Both the position numbers and the translations under genes were made by a program. Under the pieces are notes generated by a model. It saw only the letters and a program-made list of their open reading frames with translations. It did not search any database and had not been told where the DNA came from. Below, piece after piece: positions 7,990 through 16,125 of a DNA stretch of 35,675 nt. The DNA is from Oscillospiraceae bacterium (GTDB taxonomy: Bacteria; Bacillota; Clostridia; Oscillospirales; Acutalibacteraceae). The stretch is taken from NCBI GenBank assembly GCA_902786285.1, contig CADABX010000017.1, positions 1-35,675 of the forward strand, given 5' to 3'. Every line of letters starts with the position of its first letter. Position 1 is the stretch's first letter.

Positions 7990-9138
7990 TTAGCTTTCAC
8001 TGAAATCCGTGTCGAGCACAACCGCAAATGTGTAATCGGGATAGGCTGCCTGCACCTGCGCGAGAATCTCGCGATAGACCTTTTGGCGGTCGGGCGCGTC
8101 GAAGCTGATGATCAGATCGAAACGGACGTTCTTTTTTTCTTCGTTCACATAAAACCCGTGCATCTGCAGCACGAATTCGTTCTGATGCACGATCTTGCTG
8201 ATTGTCTCGCGCATCTCGACCACATGGTCGTCTCTGGTGTTGACCGAATAGACGCCCACGGCGGTCAAAATCACATTGTGTTCTTCATACACCTTGAGCG
8301 TGATGGCGCGCAGCAGTTCGTCCAGTTCGTTGGCCGAATAGGTGTCGGGCACCTCGATATGCAGCGAGCCGTTAAACGCGTCGGGACCGTAGTTGTTGAG
8401 CACCAGATCATACACGCCGGTCACGTCAGGGAAGGAGAGGACGGTTTGCTTGATCCCTTTGGCAAGCTCGGCGTCCGCACGTTCGCCCAAAAGTTGCGAG
8501 ATCGTTTCACGCAGCATGTCGACGCCGGATTTGAGAATCACCAGCGAGATGACCGCGCCGAGATACGCTTCGAGCGAGATCCCTTTCCAAAGGAAGATGC
8601 CTGCCGCGGCGAGGGTCGACGCGGAGATGATGGCGTCCAGCGTGGCGTCGGTGCCGGAGTTGACCAGCGACGACGAATTCACCTTTTCGCCGACATGCTT
8701 GACATAGCGGCCGAGCACGATCTTGACAACGACAGCCACCGCCACAATGATGAGCGAAAGTGTGGAATAATCCGGCGTTTCCGGGTGGATGATCTTTTTG
8801 ATCGATTCCGTCAGCGACGTCAGACCGGCATACAGCACCAACACGGAGATCACCATCGCGCTCAGATATTCCGCGCGGCCGTGACCGAACGGGTGCTTGC
8901 GGTCGGGCGCTTTGCCGGCAAGACGCGTGCCGACGATCGTGATCAGCGACGAGCCTGCGTCGGTCACATTGTTGACCGCGTCCAGCACAATCGCGATGGA
9001 GTGTACGCCAAGGCCGATCACAGCCTTGAACGCCGCTAAAAAGATATTGGCGGCGATGCCGATGACGCTGGTGCGCACAATGGTTTTGCTGCGAACCAGC
9101 GCAGCGTCAGTCTGGGGTTTCTGTAAAAAGCGGGACAT
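7990..9138 (-). CDS. Cation diffusion facilitator family metal transporter
   Basis: Membrane exporter of divalent metals (Zn, Mn, Fe or Co) driven by proton exchange. The 382-residue protein has about six N-terminal helices and an extended cytosolic tail that is longer than the usual single CDF C-terminal domain. Metal-site motifs include DAVNNVTDAGSS in helix 2, HPFGHGRAEY after it and NSGTDATLDA in helix 5. The helix 2 site has Asn where zinc transporters commonly carry His, a pattern I associate with manganese-type CDFs. The ATG at 9138 has only a weak AGAAAAGAAG ribosome site. It lies 29 bases downstream of the 140-residue unknown gene and 9 bases before the symporter gene, as part of one operon. 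Confidence 0.92.
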   Translation of the reverse strand: MSRFLQKPQTDAALVRSKTIVRTSVIGIAANIFLAAFKAVIGLGVHSIAIVLDAVNNVTDAGSSLITIVGTRLAGKAPDRKHPFGHGRAEYLSAMVISVLVLYAGLTSLTESIKKIIHPETPDYSTLSLIIVAVAVVVKIVLGRYVKHVGEKVNSSSLVNSGTDATLDAIISASTLAAAGIFLWKGISLEAYLGAVISLVILKSGVDMLRETISQLLGERADAELAKGIKQTVLSFPDVTGVYDLVLNNYGPDAFNGSLHIEVPDTYSANELDELLRAITLKVYEEHNVILTAVGVYSVNTRDDHVVEMRETISKIVHQNEFVLQMHGFYVNEEKKNVRFDLIISFDAPDRQKVYREILAQVQAAYPDYTFAVVLDTDFSES

Positions 9139-9167
9139 AAGACAAAACTTCTTTTCTGAAATAGTAT

Positions 9168-9590
9168 TTACTCATAATTGCCGCGCAAAAAGCACACGGC
9201 CGTGTCGTCAAAGACAACGAAGAAAAGATCCTCCATCGTGTAAAACGGATCGTGCCGGTCACTGAGCGTGGAAATCACAGCCGCAGGATTTTCCAGTTCA
9301 TAGACCTGCTGCTCGTCGCCCAGCCGCCGGTGAAAGAGATAGTAAAGACTGTCCACCAGCTCCTGCGGCTCGTCGCCGAACCAGGCGCGCAGCATCTCGC
9401 GGAAGCTGCGGCTGCTTTCCCTGAGCGTCAGCTTCGACTGCGGCAGGCGGTAGCGCTTGCAAAACAGCGGCAAAAACGATTTCGGCGAAAAGCAGTCCAC
9501 CCGCACTTCGCTCGGCCCGCACTGCACGGACACGCACGACGCCAGCATGGTGACGCCGTTGAGATATTCTTCGTGTTCTTCCGGTCGCAT
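9168..9590 (-). CDS. Conserved-looking protein of unknown function, 140 residues
   Basis: Not recognised. The protein is soluble, with no signal peptide or membrane helix. It is rich in aromatic residues, with a central helix-prone part (SSRSFREMLRAWFGDEPQELVDSLYYLFHRRLGDE) and a C-terminal hydrophobic strand region (MEDLFFVVFDDTAVCFLRGN). Cysteines are scattered and form no CxxC motif. The ATG at 9590 is credible because a GAGGTG ribosome site overlaps the stop of the upstream MFS gene, giving tight translational coupling. The context (MFS transporter upstream, CDF exporter downstream) suggests an accessory role, but nothing in the sequence gives a function. Confidence 0.75.
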   Translation of the reverse strand: MRPEEHEEYLNGVTMLASCVSVQCGPSEVRVDCFSPKSFLPLFCKRYRLPQSKLTLRESSRSFREMLRAWFGDEPQELVDSLYYLFHRRLGDEQQVYELENPAAVISTLSDRHDPFYTMEDLFFVVFDDTAVCFLRGNYE

Positions 9591-9599
9591 CTCGTCACC

Positions 9600-11054
9600 T
9601 CATTCGGCGGCGTTCTGCTGCTCGTGCGCGGCACGCTGCAGCAAAACCTGTTCGTGGATGTCTTCCTTGGTCTTGCCGGTCAGCTTATAGAAGAAGAAGG
9701 GCACACCGGCAAGGAACATCATCAGGCCGTGGAAGATCGTGTAGAAGAACAAGAGCTTGATCTTGGAATCGAGCGATTGCGCCGTGTCGTCGACAAGGCC
9801 GGGAATATAGCCGATGATCGACTTCCAGCCGGTCGTCGGGTCGTCATACAGAATGCGCGGCGCCAGCGCACCGGCGATCGTGCCGCTGATAAACGTACCG
9901 ATACCGATGACAAACGGGAACGACGCGTCAAACCGCTTGCCTGTTTTGAACTCCAGATCCTCGAGCACGTCCGCCTGCAGCATGGAGGGCAGCAAATTGG
10001 AGGCGCCGAACTGCAGGCCGATCAGGAACAGGAACACGATAAACACGATTTGCAGCACCGGATTCGGACTCTTGAAATAGATGTAGCCGACGACAAATGC
10101 AAAAACATTGATCGTCACGGAATAGATGCCGCTGGCGATGTAGAGCACTTTGGAGTTGAACTTTTTGAGCAAAAAGTTGATGAGCAGCATACCCACGGCG
10201 GTGCCGATGCCGGTCGGCAGACCGAACAGCAAAAACTTGTCGGTGTCGCCCAGCAGCGCGCCGGCCATAAACACGCCCATGTAGGTGGCGATGCCGCGGA
10301 AGGATTTGAGAAATTCCGAAAGAATGATTGCCCACGCGTATTTGTTGGACAAAATCGCGCCGAAACCGGCGAGCGGATTCTTTTTTTCTGCGGTATAAGC
10401 CACCCGCTCGTGGACGGCCTTCATACCGATCAGCATCGCGAGGATGCCCACCACGCTGCACAGCGCAGAGCCGATGATAAACCGCGTGCCCTTGTCCTTG
10501 GCAAACAGCCCGATCACCAGCACGATCACCAGCGGCGCGGAGTTGCCCACAGCGGACACAATCCCGCGAAACGACATCACCGTGTCGCGCTCCTTAAGGT
10601 TCGGCGTCATCACCACGGCCACCATGTTGGTGGTGTTGCCGAAGTTGGTGGCAATCGACCACGCGACGGCGACGGTGACAAGATAGATCATCAGAATCGC
10701 GCCGGAAAACGATTTGGGTGTAATAAAGCTGAGCACCAGCAAAACGCCGGTGGGCACGGCGGCGATCAGCGCCAGCGGACGGAACTTGCCGGCCTTGCCG
10801 ATTTTGCGGCCGTCGATATACATCGCGATAAAAAAGTTGAGCACAAACGGGATCACGCTGATCAGCGTGTTATACAGCGACAGTCTGCCCGAGGGAATTT
10901 TCAGCACATTGACAAGGTAGTCGTTGCGATACGAGCCGATCATGCCGGTCATGTTCGTATAAAAGAACACGGCGACAAGATAGAGGATAAACTCGCTGCG
11001 TTTGATGAATTTCTGTTCTCCGGCGGCCGGAGCGGTCACGGTTGTGGTTTCCAT
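9600..11054 (-). CDS. MFS transporter of the GPH (glycoside-pentoside-hexuronide) type
   Basis: A 484-residue inner-membrane transporter with about 12 helices and several features of the MFS_2/GPH cation-sugar symporters: FFYTNMTGMIGSYRNDYLV near the N-terminus, an ERDTVMSFRGIVSAVGNSAPL block in the middle, and DVLEDLEFKTGKRFDASF in the second half, which parallels the D-x-x-x-x-x-TG-x-R loop of the family. The start is ATG 11054 with AAGGAGA upstream; an in-frame extension toward 11141 runs through the promoter and is rejected. It is the first gene of a four-gene minus-strand operon ending at 6364. Substrate unknown: no glycosidase or sugar kinase adjoins it. Confidence 0.88.
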   Translation of the reverse strand: METTTVTAPAAGEQKFIKRSEFILYLVAVFFYTNMTGMIGSYRNDYLVNVLKIPSGRLSLYNTLISVIPFVLNFFIAMYIDGRKIGKAGKFRPLALIAAVPTGVLLVLSFITPKSFSGAILMIYLVTVAVAWSIATNFGNTTNMVAVVMTPNLKERDTVMSFRGIVSAVGNSAPLVIVLVIGLFAKDKGTRFIIGSALCSVVGILAMLIGMKAVHERVAYTAEKKNPLAGFGAILSNKYAWAIILSEFLKSFRGIATYMGVFMAGALLGDTDKFLLFGLPTGIGTAVGMLLINFLLKKFNSKVLYIASGIYSVTINVFAFVVGYIYFKSPNPVLQIVFIVFLFLIGLQFGASNLLPSMLQADVLEDLEFKTGKRFDASFPFVIGIGTFISGTIAGALAPRILYDDPTTGWKSIIGYIPGLVDDTAQSLDSKIKLLFFYTIFHGLMMFLAGVPFFFYKLTGKTKEDIHEQVLLQRAAHEQQNAAE

Positions 11055-11128
11055 CGTTTTTTCTCCTTCTTTCTTATTGGGAACCTTACTGAAAACACAT
11101 CCTGCGCGTGCAGATATGCTTATTCTCA

Positions 11129-11137
11129 TTATAGCAG
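11129..11137 (-). promoter_or_regulatory. Extended -10 promoter for the MFS operon
   Basis: On the minus strand the sequence reads TGCTATAAT, an extended -10 with a perfect hexamer (TATAAT = 11134 to 11129). No good -35 is visible 16-18 bases upstream, as expected where TGn compensates. The leader to the ATG at 11054 is about 70 bases. Confidence 0.6.
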
Positions 11138-11192
11138 ACAATGCCGGAAATGCCTATCTTTTTTGCGCAAAAAATGAAAATTTTTCTCAAAT

Positions 11193-11225
11193 AAAAGCAC
11201 GCCCTGCCGCAGCGGACAGCGCGTG
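11193..11225 (-). terminator. Terminator after the KTSC lipoprotein gene
   Basis: On the minus strand CACGC (11225-11221) pairs with GCGTG (11202-11198), with further CTG/CAG pairing inside, followed by CTTTTATTT. It ends the flavodoxin-to-KTSC gene cluster. Confidence 0.75.
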
Positions 11226-11236
11226 AAAAAACAGGG

Positions 11237-11659
11237 TCAGACCTTTTCGCTCGGGAAATTGCCTTTGATCTTCGTGTTGAAATACCGCCCGAGCGAATCG
11301 GCGGCGCGAAACGACTGCCAAACCGATTCCGGCACACCGGTATAAAGATAGACGCCGCCGTTTCGAAAGACGAGCACCAGCGTCTCATGTGCGTCGCTGT
11401 AGCCGATTTTGGAAAAGCAACTGCTGTTTGGCGTTTCTGTCAGCGATACGTCGTCGAGCGAAAACGCGGCGGTTGTTGTTTCCTGTGTTGCAGGTTCCGT
11501 GGCGGTTTCTGTGGTCGTTGCGTCCGTCGTCGTCTGCGTGGACGATGGCGCCTGAGCAGTCAAAGGCGCAGTGGACGCTGTATCCGGCTGTGTGCCGCCG
11601 CACGCGCCAAGCGTGAGCAGCAGACAGAGGGCCAAAAACAAAAATACTCGTTGCTTCAT
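11237..11659 (-). CDS. KTSC-domain lipoprotein
   Basis: A 140-residue exported protein. The N-terminus MKQRVFLFLALCLLLTLGACGG is a lipoprotein signal with a GAC-type lipobox, so Cys20 is the likely lipid anchor. A Thr/Ala/Gln-rich linker (about residues 22-68) leads to a C-terminal KTSC domain: SSCFSKIGYSDAHETLVLVF, then GGVYLYTGVPESVWQSF and SLGRYFNTKIKGNF. KTSC domains occur at the end of some lysyl-tRNA synthetases and as short single-domain proteins; their role is not established. The ATG at 11659 has an AGGAGA site and starts two bases after the Nudix stop. Surface display of this domain is an inference from the signal peptide. Confidence 0.85.
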   Translation of the reverse strand: MKQRVFLFLALCLLLTLGACGGTQPDTASTAPLTAQAPSSTQTTTDATTTETATEPATQETTTAAFSLDDVSLTETPNSSCFSKIGYSDAHETLVLVFRNGGVYLYTGVPESVWQSFRAADSLGRYFNTKIKGNFPSEKV

Positions 11660-11661
11660 CT

Positions 11662-12159
11662 TTATTCTCCTGTGTTTTTCCATTTTTCGTAAAACTGCTG
11701 CATACGCGTCGTACACAGCTCATCCGGCGTCATTTGGAGCAGCCGTTCTTCGCTGACCCAGCGGTATGCGTCGGTTTCGCCGGGCTGCAGCCGAACGCTG
11801 TCTTTGTCGCAGTTCGTCACGCACAAATACAGCACATAATACGTCCGGTGGCCTTCGTGCACCATACGTCCGATTTCCGTCAGTGTTTCCGTCTGTATGC
11901 CGGTTTCCTCCAATAGCTCACGCTTTGCGCAGTCGGGCGGCGCTTCGCCCCTGATCGCGGAGCCGCCGGCGGTCGCTTCCCACATACCACCGAAATGCTT
12001 TTCCCTTGCCCGGCGCATCAACAGAAAGCTGCCGTCCCTGTGCCGTACAAGGATATCGCAGACCAGATGAAAACAGCCGTCCGGCACCGGTTCACCGCGC
12101 ACGAGCGTGACGCCGGGGATGATGGCGCCGGTTTCGTCATAGGCGTCCCAAAGCTCCAT
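11662..12159 (-). CDS. Nudix hydrolase
   Basis: A 165-residue cytosolic hydrolase that cleaves nucleoside diphosphates linked to another moiety, using Mg or Mn. The Nudix box GSAIRGEAPPDCAKRELLEETGI is complete, with the REXXEE core (RELLEE) around residues 80-85. The N-terminal part (ELWDAYDETGAIIPGVTLVRGEPVPDGCFHLVCDILV) resembles isopentenyl-diphosphate isomerase-like and YfcD-type Nudix enzymes, which often begin WDxYD. That is a resemblance only; the substrate is not readable. An AGAAAGGAG site precedes the ATG at 12159. It lies 15 bases after the membrane protein gene and 2 bases before the KTSC gene. Confidence 0.93.
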   Translation of the reverse strand: MELWDAYDETGAIIPGVTLVRGEPVPDGCFHLVCDILVRHRDGSFLLMRRAREKHFGGMWEATAGGSAIRGEAPPDCAKRELLEETGIQTETLTEIGRMVHEGHRTYYVLYLCVTNCDKDSVRLQPGETDAYRWVSEERLLQMTPDELCTTRMQQFYEKWKNTGE

Positions 12160-12174
12160 CGCGTGCTCCTTTCT

Positions 12175-12840
12175 TTAGTGAAACGGCCAGATGGGACTGA
12201 GCAGCAGCGCCAGCACAAACCCCGCCGGCAGTGAGATCAGCGTTTGCTTCGGACTGCGATACAGCACCGCTATCGCACCGAGGAAAACCAAAAGATACAG
12301 CCCGCCGCGCGGCGACGCATAGAGCCAGCCGACCGAAAAGCACGCGAGCACAAACACGGCAAAGATCGCACAGTCCAAAACAATCGACACCGCGCGTTTG
12401 CCCTTCGCATACCAGCAAACCGCCGCGAGCAGGGGAGACGCCAGCGTGATCGTGTACCACAGCATCATATACTGACGCGGGTTAAATCCGCTGAACACGA
12501 CCGTATACAGATGATACGCCGCGCACATGCCGGCGAAAAACAAAAACACCCGCACCGCCGCCTGCACAGCCGACCGGCTGAACACGGCGATCATCAGCGC
12601 CAGCAGCAGCCATACGGCGAGCTCGGAAAAGAAATTGCTGAGGTCGAGCCGTTCAATCAGCCGGTGCCATTTGATCGTACTGTCCAGCGCGAGGTCGTCG
12701 AGCCATTTGGCAAAAAAGCCGAGCGCCGCGCCGAAAATCAGCGACAAAGCGGCCAGCCCTGCCGCACGGGCGGGCGGCGTTCGTTTTGATTTGCGAATCT
12801 TTCGTAAAGATATTTGAGCCGATTTTTTCCTTGTTTGCAT
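12175..12840 (-). CDS. Integral membrane protein of unknown function, 221 residues
   Basis: A basic N-terminal tail (MQTRKKSAQISLRKIRKSKRT) is followed by about six or seven hydrophobic helices, including AAGLAALSLIFGAALGFFA, FFSELAVWLLLALMIAVFS and VFLFFAGMCAAYHLYTVV. The pattern AKWLD ... FFSELAVWLLLALMIAVFS ... ASPLLAAVCWYAKGK recalls a family of clostridial membrane proteins that I believe is catalogued as DUF6518, but I have not checked this. No transport or enzyme motif is visible. The ATG at 12840 has an AAGGAT site eight bases upstream. Flavodoxin lies 59 bases upstream and the Nudix gene 15 bases downstream, so these are probably one transcript. Confidence 0.75.
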   Translation of the reverse strand: MQTRKKSAQISLRKIRKSKRTPPARAAGLAALSLIFGAALGFFAKWLDDLALDSTIKWHRLIERLDLSNFFSELAVWLLLALMIAVFSRSAVQAAVRVFLFFAGMCAAYHLYTVVFSGFNPRQYMMLWYTITLASPLLAAVCWYAKGKRAVSIVLDCAIFAVFVLACFSVGWLYASPRGGLYLLVFLGAIAVLYRSPKQTLISLPAGFVLALLLSPIWPFH

Positions 12841-12899
12841 GGTAAAGATCCTTCATAATTTCAAAGTGTTGTAAACCACAGCCGCAGCGAACGTCTGCA

Positions 12900-13370
12900 T
12901 TATGGTTTCAGCGTTTGCGCAAACGCAGCGCTCTCTTTGCGATAGTCGTTCTCCTTCGTCCGGATGGAGACCTGTCCGGCGGAGGGCTTTTCAAGCAGAT
13001 GGTCCATGGCCTTGATCTTCGCCATATAATCGTGCGCACCCATGTGCGTCACAACAAAATAAACGTCCGCCGGCAGCCGGTCGCGGTATTTCTGAATAAA
13101 GGCTCTGCCGATCGCGCAGGGCGCTTCCGCCCACACCGGCATCCCGATCAAAACGCGGTCATACGCTGTGAGATCGACGTTGCCTTTGATCGCCACATTC
13201 GGCAGCACACGCTTGACGCTTGCGAAGCACGCGCCCACATAGCCCAAAACGCCGCTTCGGTCTTTGCCGTCGGTGTAGGCGGCAAGGTCGGCGCCGATCG
13301 CTCCGGCAATCGTTTCCATCACTTCTTTGGTCTTGTTGGTTCTGGTGTAGTATAAGCAAAGTGTTTTCAT
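12900..13370 (-). CDS. Flavodoxin family protein
   Basis: A 156-residue cytosolic flavoprotein. The N-terminal MKTLCLYYTRTNKTKEVM forms the first strand and the FMN phosphate loop (YTRTNKT in place of the classical S/T-x-T-G-N-T). A second flavin-loop motif MPVWAEAPCAIGRAFI corresponds to the PVWWGTP region of long-chain flavodoxins, and a third strand VYFVVTHMGAHDY follows. It likely carries electrons or reduces small molecules; a partner cannot be named. The start is ATG 13370, after a GAGGTG site; an upstream in-frame codon at 13388 would swallow that site. It is the first gene of the cluster running to 11237. Confidence 0.87.
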   Translation of the reverse strand: MKTLCLYYTRTNKTKEVMETIAGAIGADLAAYTDGKDRSGVLGYVGACFASVKRVLPNVAIKGNVDLTAYDRVLIGMPVWAEAPCAIGRAFIQKYRDRLPADVYFVVTHMGAHDYMAKIKAMDHLLEKPSAGQVSIRTKENDYRKESAAFAQTLKP

Positions 13371-13463
13371 AAAAAGCACCTCTTTCAAGTTGTAAGAGTA
13401 TTTCTTTTATTCGGAATCAGTGGTTGTTCTGCCTAAACGCACCACAGATTCTACATGTCTTGG

Positions 13464-13505
13464 GACAACAGCGTGAATAAAATGGCACATATTCACGCTG
13501 TTGTC
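13464..13505. repeat. Perfect 16-bp inverted repeat in a gene-free gap
   Basis: GACAACAGCGTGAATA at 13464-13479 is exactly complementary to 13490-13505, with a 10-base loop. It lies in the 247-base gap between the flavodoxin start and the metallophosphoesterase stop. Neither side has a T-run, so it is not a standard terminator. It could cap the metallophosphoesterase mRNA, bind a dimeric regulator of the flavodoxin gene, or be the remnant of an inserted element. Confidence 0.75.
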
Positions 13506-13617
13506 ACGACCCTCGACGTCAGGAATATGCCGTTGACCGGTTGCGTCAGGACACCCGGATTTATTTCATTGTCTCGCCAAACTGGAATTTGTATATCTGT
13601 ATTCTTTAACAGATCTG

Positions 13618-14712
13618 TTATCGGACAGCAAAAATCTGTCCCTCATCAGTCGCGACCATATATTGCTTTAATGTGGGTGTGACCTGCGAAACAAAGTGGG
13701 CGTGGTCATGCCCCGTGACGATTGCCTTGATATTAGGAGAATTTATAATCAGGTTGTAAAACTCGTTTGTAGCTTCATTTGCCTTTTGCTCTTCAATCCA
13801 CTGCGGCTCATAGTTATATTCCGCCATAATCTCTTCGGGCACAGCCATCAGCCAAGCAGGATGCGGATAGTCATATTTGTTCATCTGAAACTCAAATATA
13901 TCCGGGGCGTAAACCGGCACGTGCAGGGCAAGGATTACGGGCATACCGTCCGCGATTTCCTCTCTGAATCTGTCAACCTGCCACTGCTCGACCGTATGGA
14001 AAGAATTATCTACTGCAATAAATTTTACACCGTGCTCAATGCGCACGGAGAAGCGGATATCATTTGTGAATGATTCCTGCACCTTTTGCTCAACGCTCTC
14101 TCTGCGGGCAACATCGTCGCCGTCGTCCCAGATATACACGTGATATTCGTGATTACCGGCACAGGCAAAGACATCGTTATTGGCGGTGAACTCTTTTGCA
14201 ATATCAAGATTCTTCTGAGAAACGAAGTCAATCAAATCACCGGTATGAACAATAAAAGCGCCGATTTCATTTGCCTTGAAAGAGAGGTCATCGAGACATC
14301 TGAGATCATACGGGCAGTAATCAAAACGTTTTTCCGCCGTATCCACAAGCCGCGCGTCGCCGTAATCCCTCTCATCAATCAGAGAAACATGTGTATCACC
14401 GGCATGGATGAAACAGAAAGGCTCATCGGCGCCTGCGTCAACCGTATCATAGGAAAACCACATACGACCGTTCTCCGGATATTTCCCGACAATCCCGCAG
14501 AAGAAATAGGCAACATCATGGAAAAAGCGGACAAACGCGCCGCTTGTGCCTGTGTGAAGCTCGCCGCAGTAAAGGCAAAAATCAGGTCTGTCGTTAAACA
14601 TCCTCGAAATGCCGTCATTGTGATTAGAAGTGATAACATCTGCGCTTGCAGGTATAAAACAGGATGAAAGCAAAACAATAACCGAAAGCAACAGTGAAAT
14701 TTTCTTTTTCAT
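13618..14712 (-). CDS. Exported metallophosphoesterase (calcineurin-like)
   Basis: A 364-residue secreted or lipid-anchored phosphoesterase. The signal MKKKISLLLSVIVLLSSCFIPASA can be read either as a lipobox (LSSC) or as an ordinary signal with cleavage after ASA. The five metal-site motifs are present in order: AGDTHVS, TGDLIDF, AGNHEYH, LHVPVY and GHDHAHF. The substrate is unknown. The start at ATG 14712 is preceded by GAGGAGG. Base use is more AT-rich than the neighbouring rlmD and LCP genes, which may reflect transfer. It lies 30 bases downstream of rlmD and may be transcribed with it. The stop codon lies in a 14-base palindrome, TAACAGATCTGTTA (13607-13620), with no T-run. Confidence 0.9.
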   Translation of the reverse strand: MKKKISLLLSVIVLLSSCFIPASADVITSNHNDGISRMFNDRPDFCLYCGELHTGTSGAFVRFFHDVAYFFCGIVGKYPENGRMWFSYDTVDAGADEPFCFIHAGDTHVSLIDERDYGDARLVDTAEKRFDYCPYDLRCLDDLSFKANEIGAFIVHTGDLIDFVSQKNLDIAKEFTANNDVFACAGNHEYHVYIWDDGDDVARRESVEQKVQESFTNDIRFSVRIEHGVKFIAVDNSFHTVEQWQVDRFREEIADGMPVILALHVPVYAPDIFEFQMNKYDYPHPAWLMAVPEEIMAEYNYEPQWIEEQKANEATNEFYNLIINSPNIKAIVTGHDHAHFVSQVTPTLKQYMVATDEGQIFAVR

Positions 14713-14742
14713 GTTAATCCTCCTCAACAAATTCCGATTTGT

Positions 14743-16122
14743 TTATTTCCTTGTCATCAATGTCACGCACTCCACATGCACCGTCCGCGGAAACATATCC
14801 ACGGCTACAGCCTCCTGCGCATGGTACCCCAGCTCCGCAAACCGCTTGCAGTCGCGCGCGAGCGTGGCCGGGTCGCAGGACACATAGACCACCCGGTCGG
14901 GCGCCATCGCCGCCACCGCGTCGATCACGTCGAGCGCGCAGCCCTTGCGCGGCGGGTCAAGCACAATCACGTCCGGCCGCAGCCCTTCCTGCTGCAGCCG
15001 CTTTGCCGCACCTGCGGCGTCGTCGCAGAAAAAGCGTGCGTTACCAATGCCGTTGCGTTTTGCGTTTTCCTTCGCGTTTTCAATCGCCGCGTCGATCACC
15101 TCCACGCCGATGATCTGCTTCGCTTTGTGCGCCATGGAAAGTCCAATCGTGCCCGCACCGCAATACAGATCCAGCACTGTTTCGCTGCCGGTGAGCGCGG
15201 CAAAGTCGGCGGCCTGTTTATAAAGCAGCTCGCAGCCTTGCGGGTTGACCTGATAAAACGACAGGGGAGAGATCCGAAACCGCAGTCCGCAAAGGATATC
15301 TTCGATCTCGTCTTTGCCAAACAGCGTGCGGCACTGCCGCCCGAGCACGACGTTCGTTTTGTCGGGATTTACGTTTAACACAACGCTGCACACGCTGCGG
15401 TCGGTTTCCAGAAGCGACCCGATCAGCGCGTCGGCGTGCGGCAATTCGTCGCGCAGCGTGACGAGGCACACCATCGTTTCGCCGGTCGCAAAGCCCTTGC
15501 GCAGATAGATGTGCCGCAAAAGCCCTGTGTGCGATTCTTCGTCATAGATACTGACGCCGTATGCCGCCGCCCAGCGTGCGATCACGTGAAGGATCGCTTC
15601 AAATGCCGGCGGCTGCAGCCTGCAGGCGCGGCAGTCGATGACGCGGTGGCTTTTTTTGGCGTAAAAGCCAATCAGCGTTTTGCCGTCCGCCGTCATCGCC
15701 ACGGGATACTGCGCCTTGTTGCGGTAGGCGGCGGTTTCGCCGGTGGAAAGAATCTCGCGGACCTCCACGTCCAGGCCGCCGATGCGTGTCAGCGCGTCCT
15801 GCACTTTTTGCTTTTTATACCGCAGCTCCGCGTCGTAGCTGAGGGCGCGGAACGAGCAGCCGCCGCAGCGGTCGGCCACAGCGCAGTCCGGCACGATCCG
15901 GTCTTTCGACGGCTTGACCACACGCCGGATAATGCCCACGGCGTAGGTGGGCTTCACTTTGATGATGTGCGCGTCAATCACGTCGCCGGGCACCGCGCCG
16001 TCCACAAAAACGGTAAACCCCGCGTAGCGGCCGATGCCGGTGCCGAGCGCGGAAAAGGCGGTGATTTCCAGACGGATGTCGTCGTTTTTGCCGACGGGTA
16101 GGGGATTGCTTGGTTTTTTCAT
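14743..16122 (-). CDS. rlmD: 23S rRNA (uracil-C5)-methyltransferase RlmD-type
   Basis: SAM-dependent enzyme that methylates uracil C5 in 23S rRNA (U1939 in RlmD; RlmCD of Bacillus handles two sites). The 459 residues contain an N-terminal TRAM RNA-binding domain (IRLEITAFSALGTGIGRYAGFTVFVDGAVPGD, about residues 15-50), a [4Fe-4S] cysteine set (CAVADRCGGC near 80), the SAM loop VLDLYCGAGTIGLS, and the catalytic block VVYVSCDPATLARD. The ATG at 16122 starts right after the LCP stop, and its GAGGACTGA ribosome site overlaps that stop, so the two are translationally coupled. It may modify two positions, as in other Gram-positives that have a single RlmCD. Confidence 0.93.
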   Translation of the reverse strand: MKKPSNPLPVGKNDDIRLEITAFSALGTGIGRYAGFTVFVDGAVPGDVIDAHIIKVKPTYAVGIIRRVVKPSKDRIVPDCAVADRCGGCSFRALSYDAELRYKKQKVQDALTRIGGLDVEVREILSTGETAAYRNKAQYPVAMTADGKTLIGFYAKKSHRVIDCRACRLQPPAFEAILHVIARWAAAYGVSIYDEESHTGLLRHIYLRKGFATGETMVCLVTLRDELPHADALIGSLLETDRSVCSVVLNVNPDKTNVVLGRQCRTLFGKDEIEDILCGLRFRISPLSFYQVNPQGCELLYKQAADFAALTGSETVLDLYCGAGTIGLSMAHKAKQIIGVEVIDAAIENAKENAKRNGIGNARFFCDDAAGAAKRLQQEGLRPDVIVLDPPRKGCALDVIDAVAAMAPDRVVYVSCDPATLARDCKRFAELGYHAQEAVAVDMFPRTVHVECVTLMTRK

Positions 16123-16125
16123 CGG

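Noticed and set aside
7765-9039. 424-residue open frame on the plus strand
   Set aside because: Antisense to the CDF and symporter genes, with a composition typical of shadow frames.
9252-11177. 641-residue open frame on the plus strand
   Set aside because: It lies antisense to the MFS and 140-residue genes, has a His/Arg/Gln-rich composition typical of GC-rich shadow frames, and shows no ribosome site or motif.
13570-13620. Frameshifted C-terminal extension of the metallophosphoesterase
   Set aside because: Another frame stays open for about 17 codons past the stop, but it shows no family motif and the catalytic motifs are already complete.
13455-13682. 75-residue open frame on the plus strand
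   Set aside because: Runs through the inverted repeat into the antisense of the metallophosphoesterase; no ribosome site.
14726-14743. Hairpin AACAAAT/ATTTGTT between rlmD and the metallophosphoesterase gene as a terminator
   Set aside because: Only seven mostly A-T pairs and no T-run on the minus strand; it is followed at once by the ribosome site.
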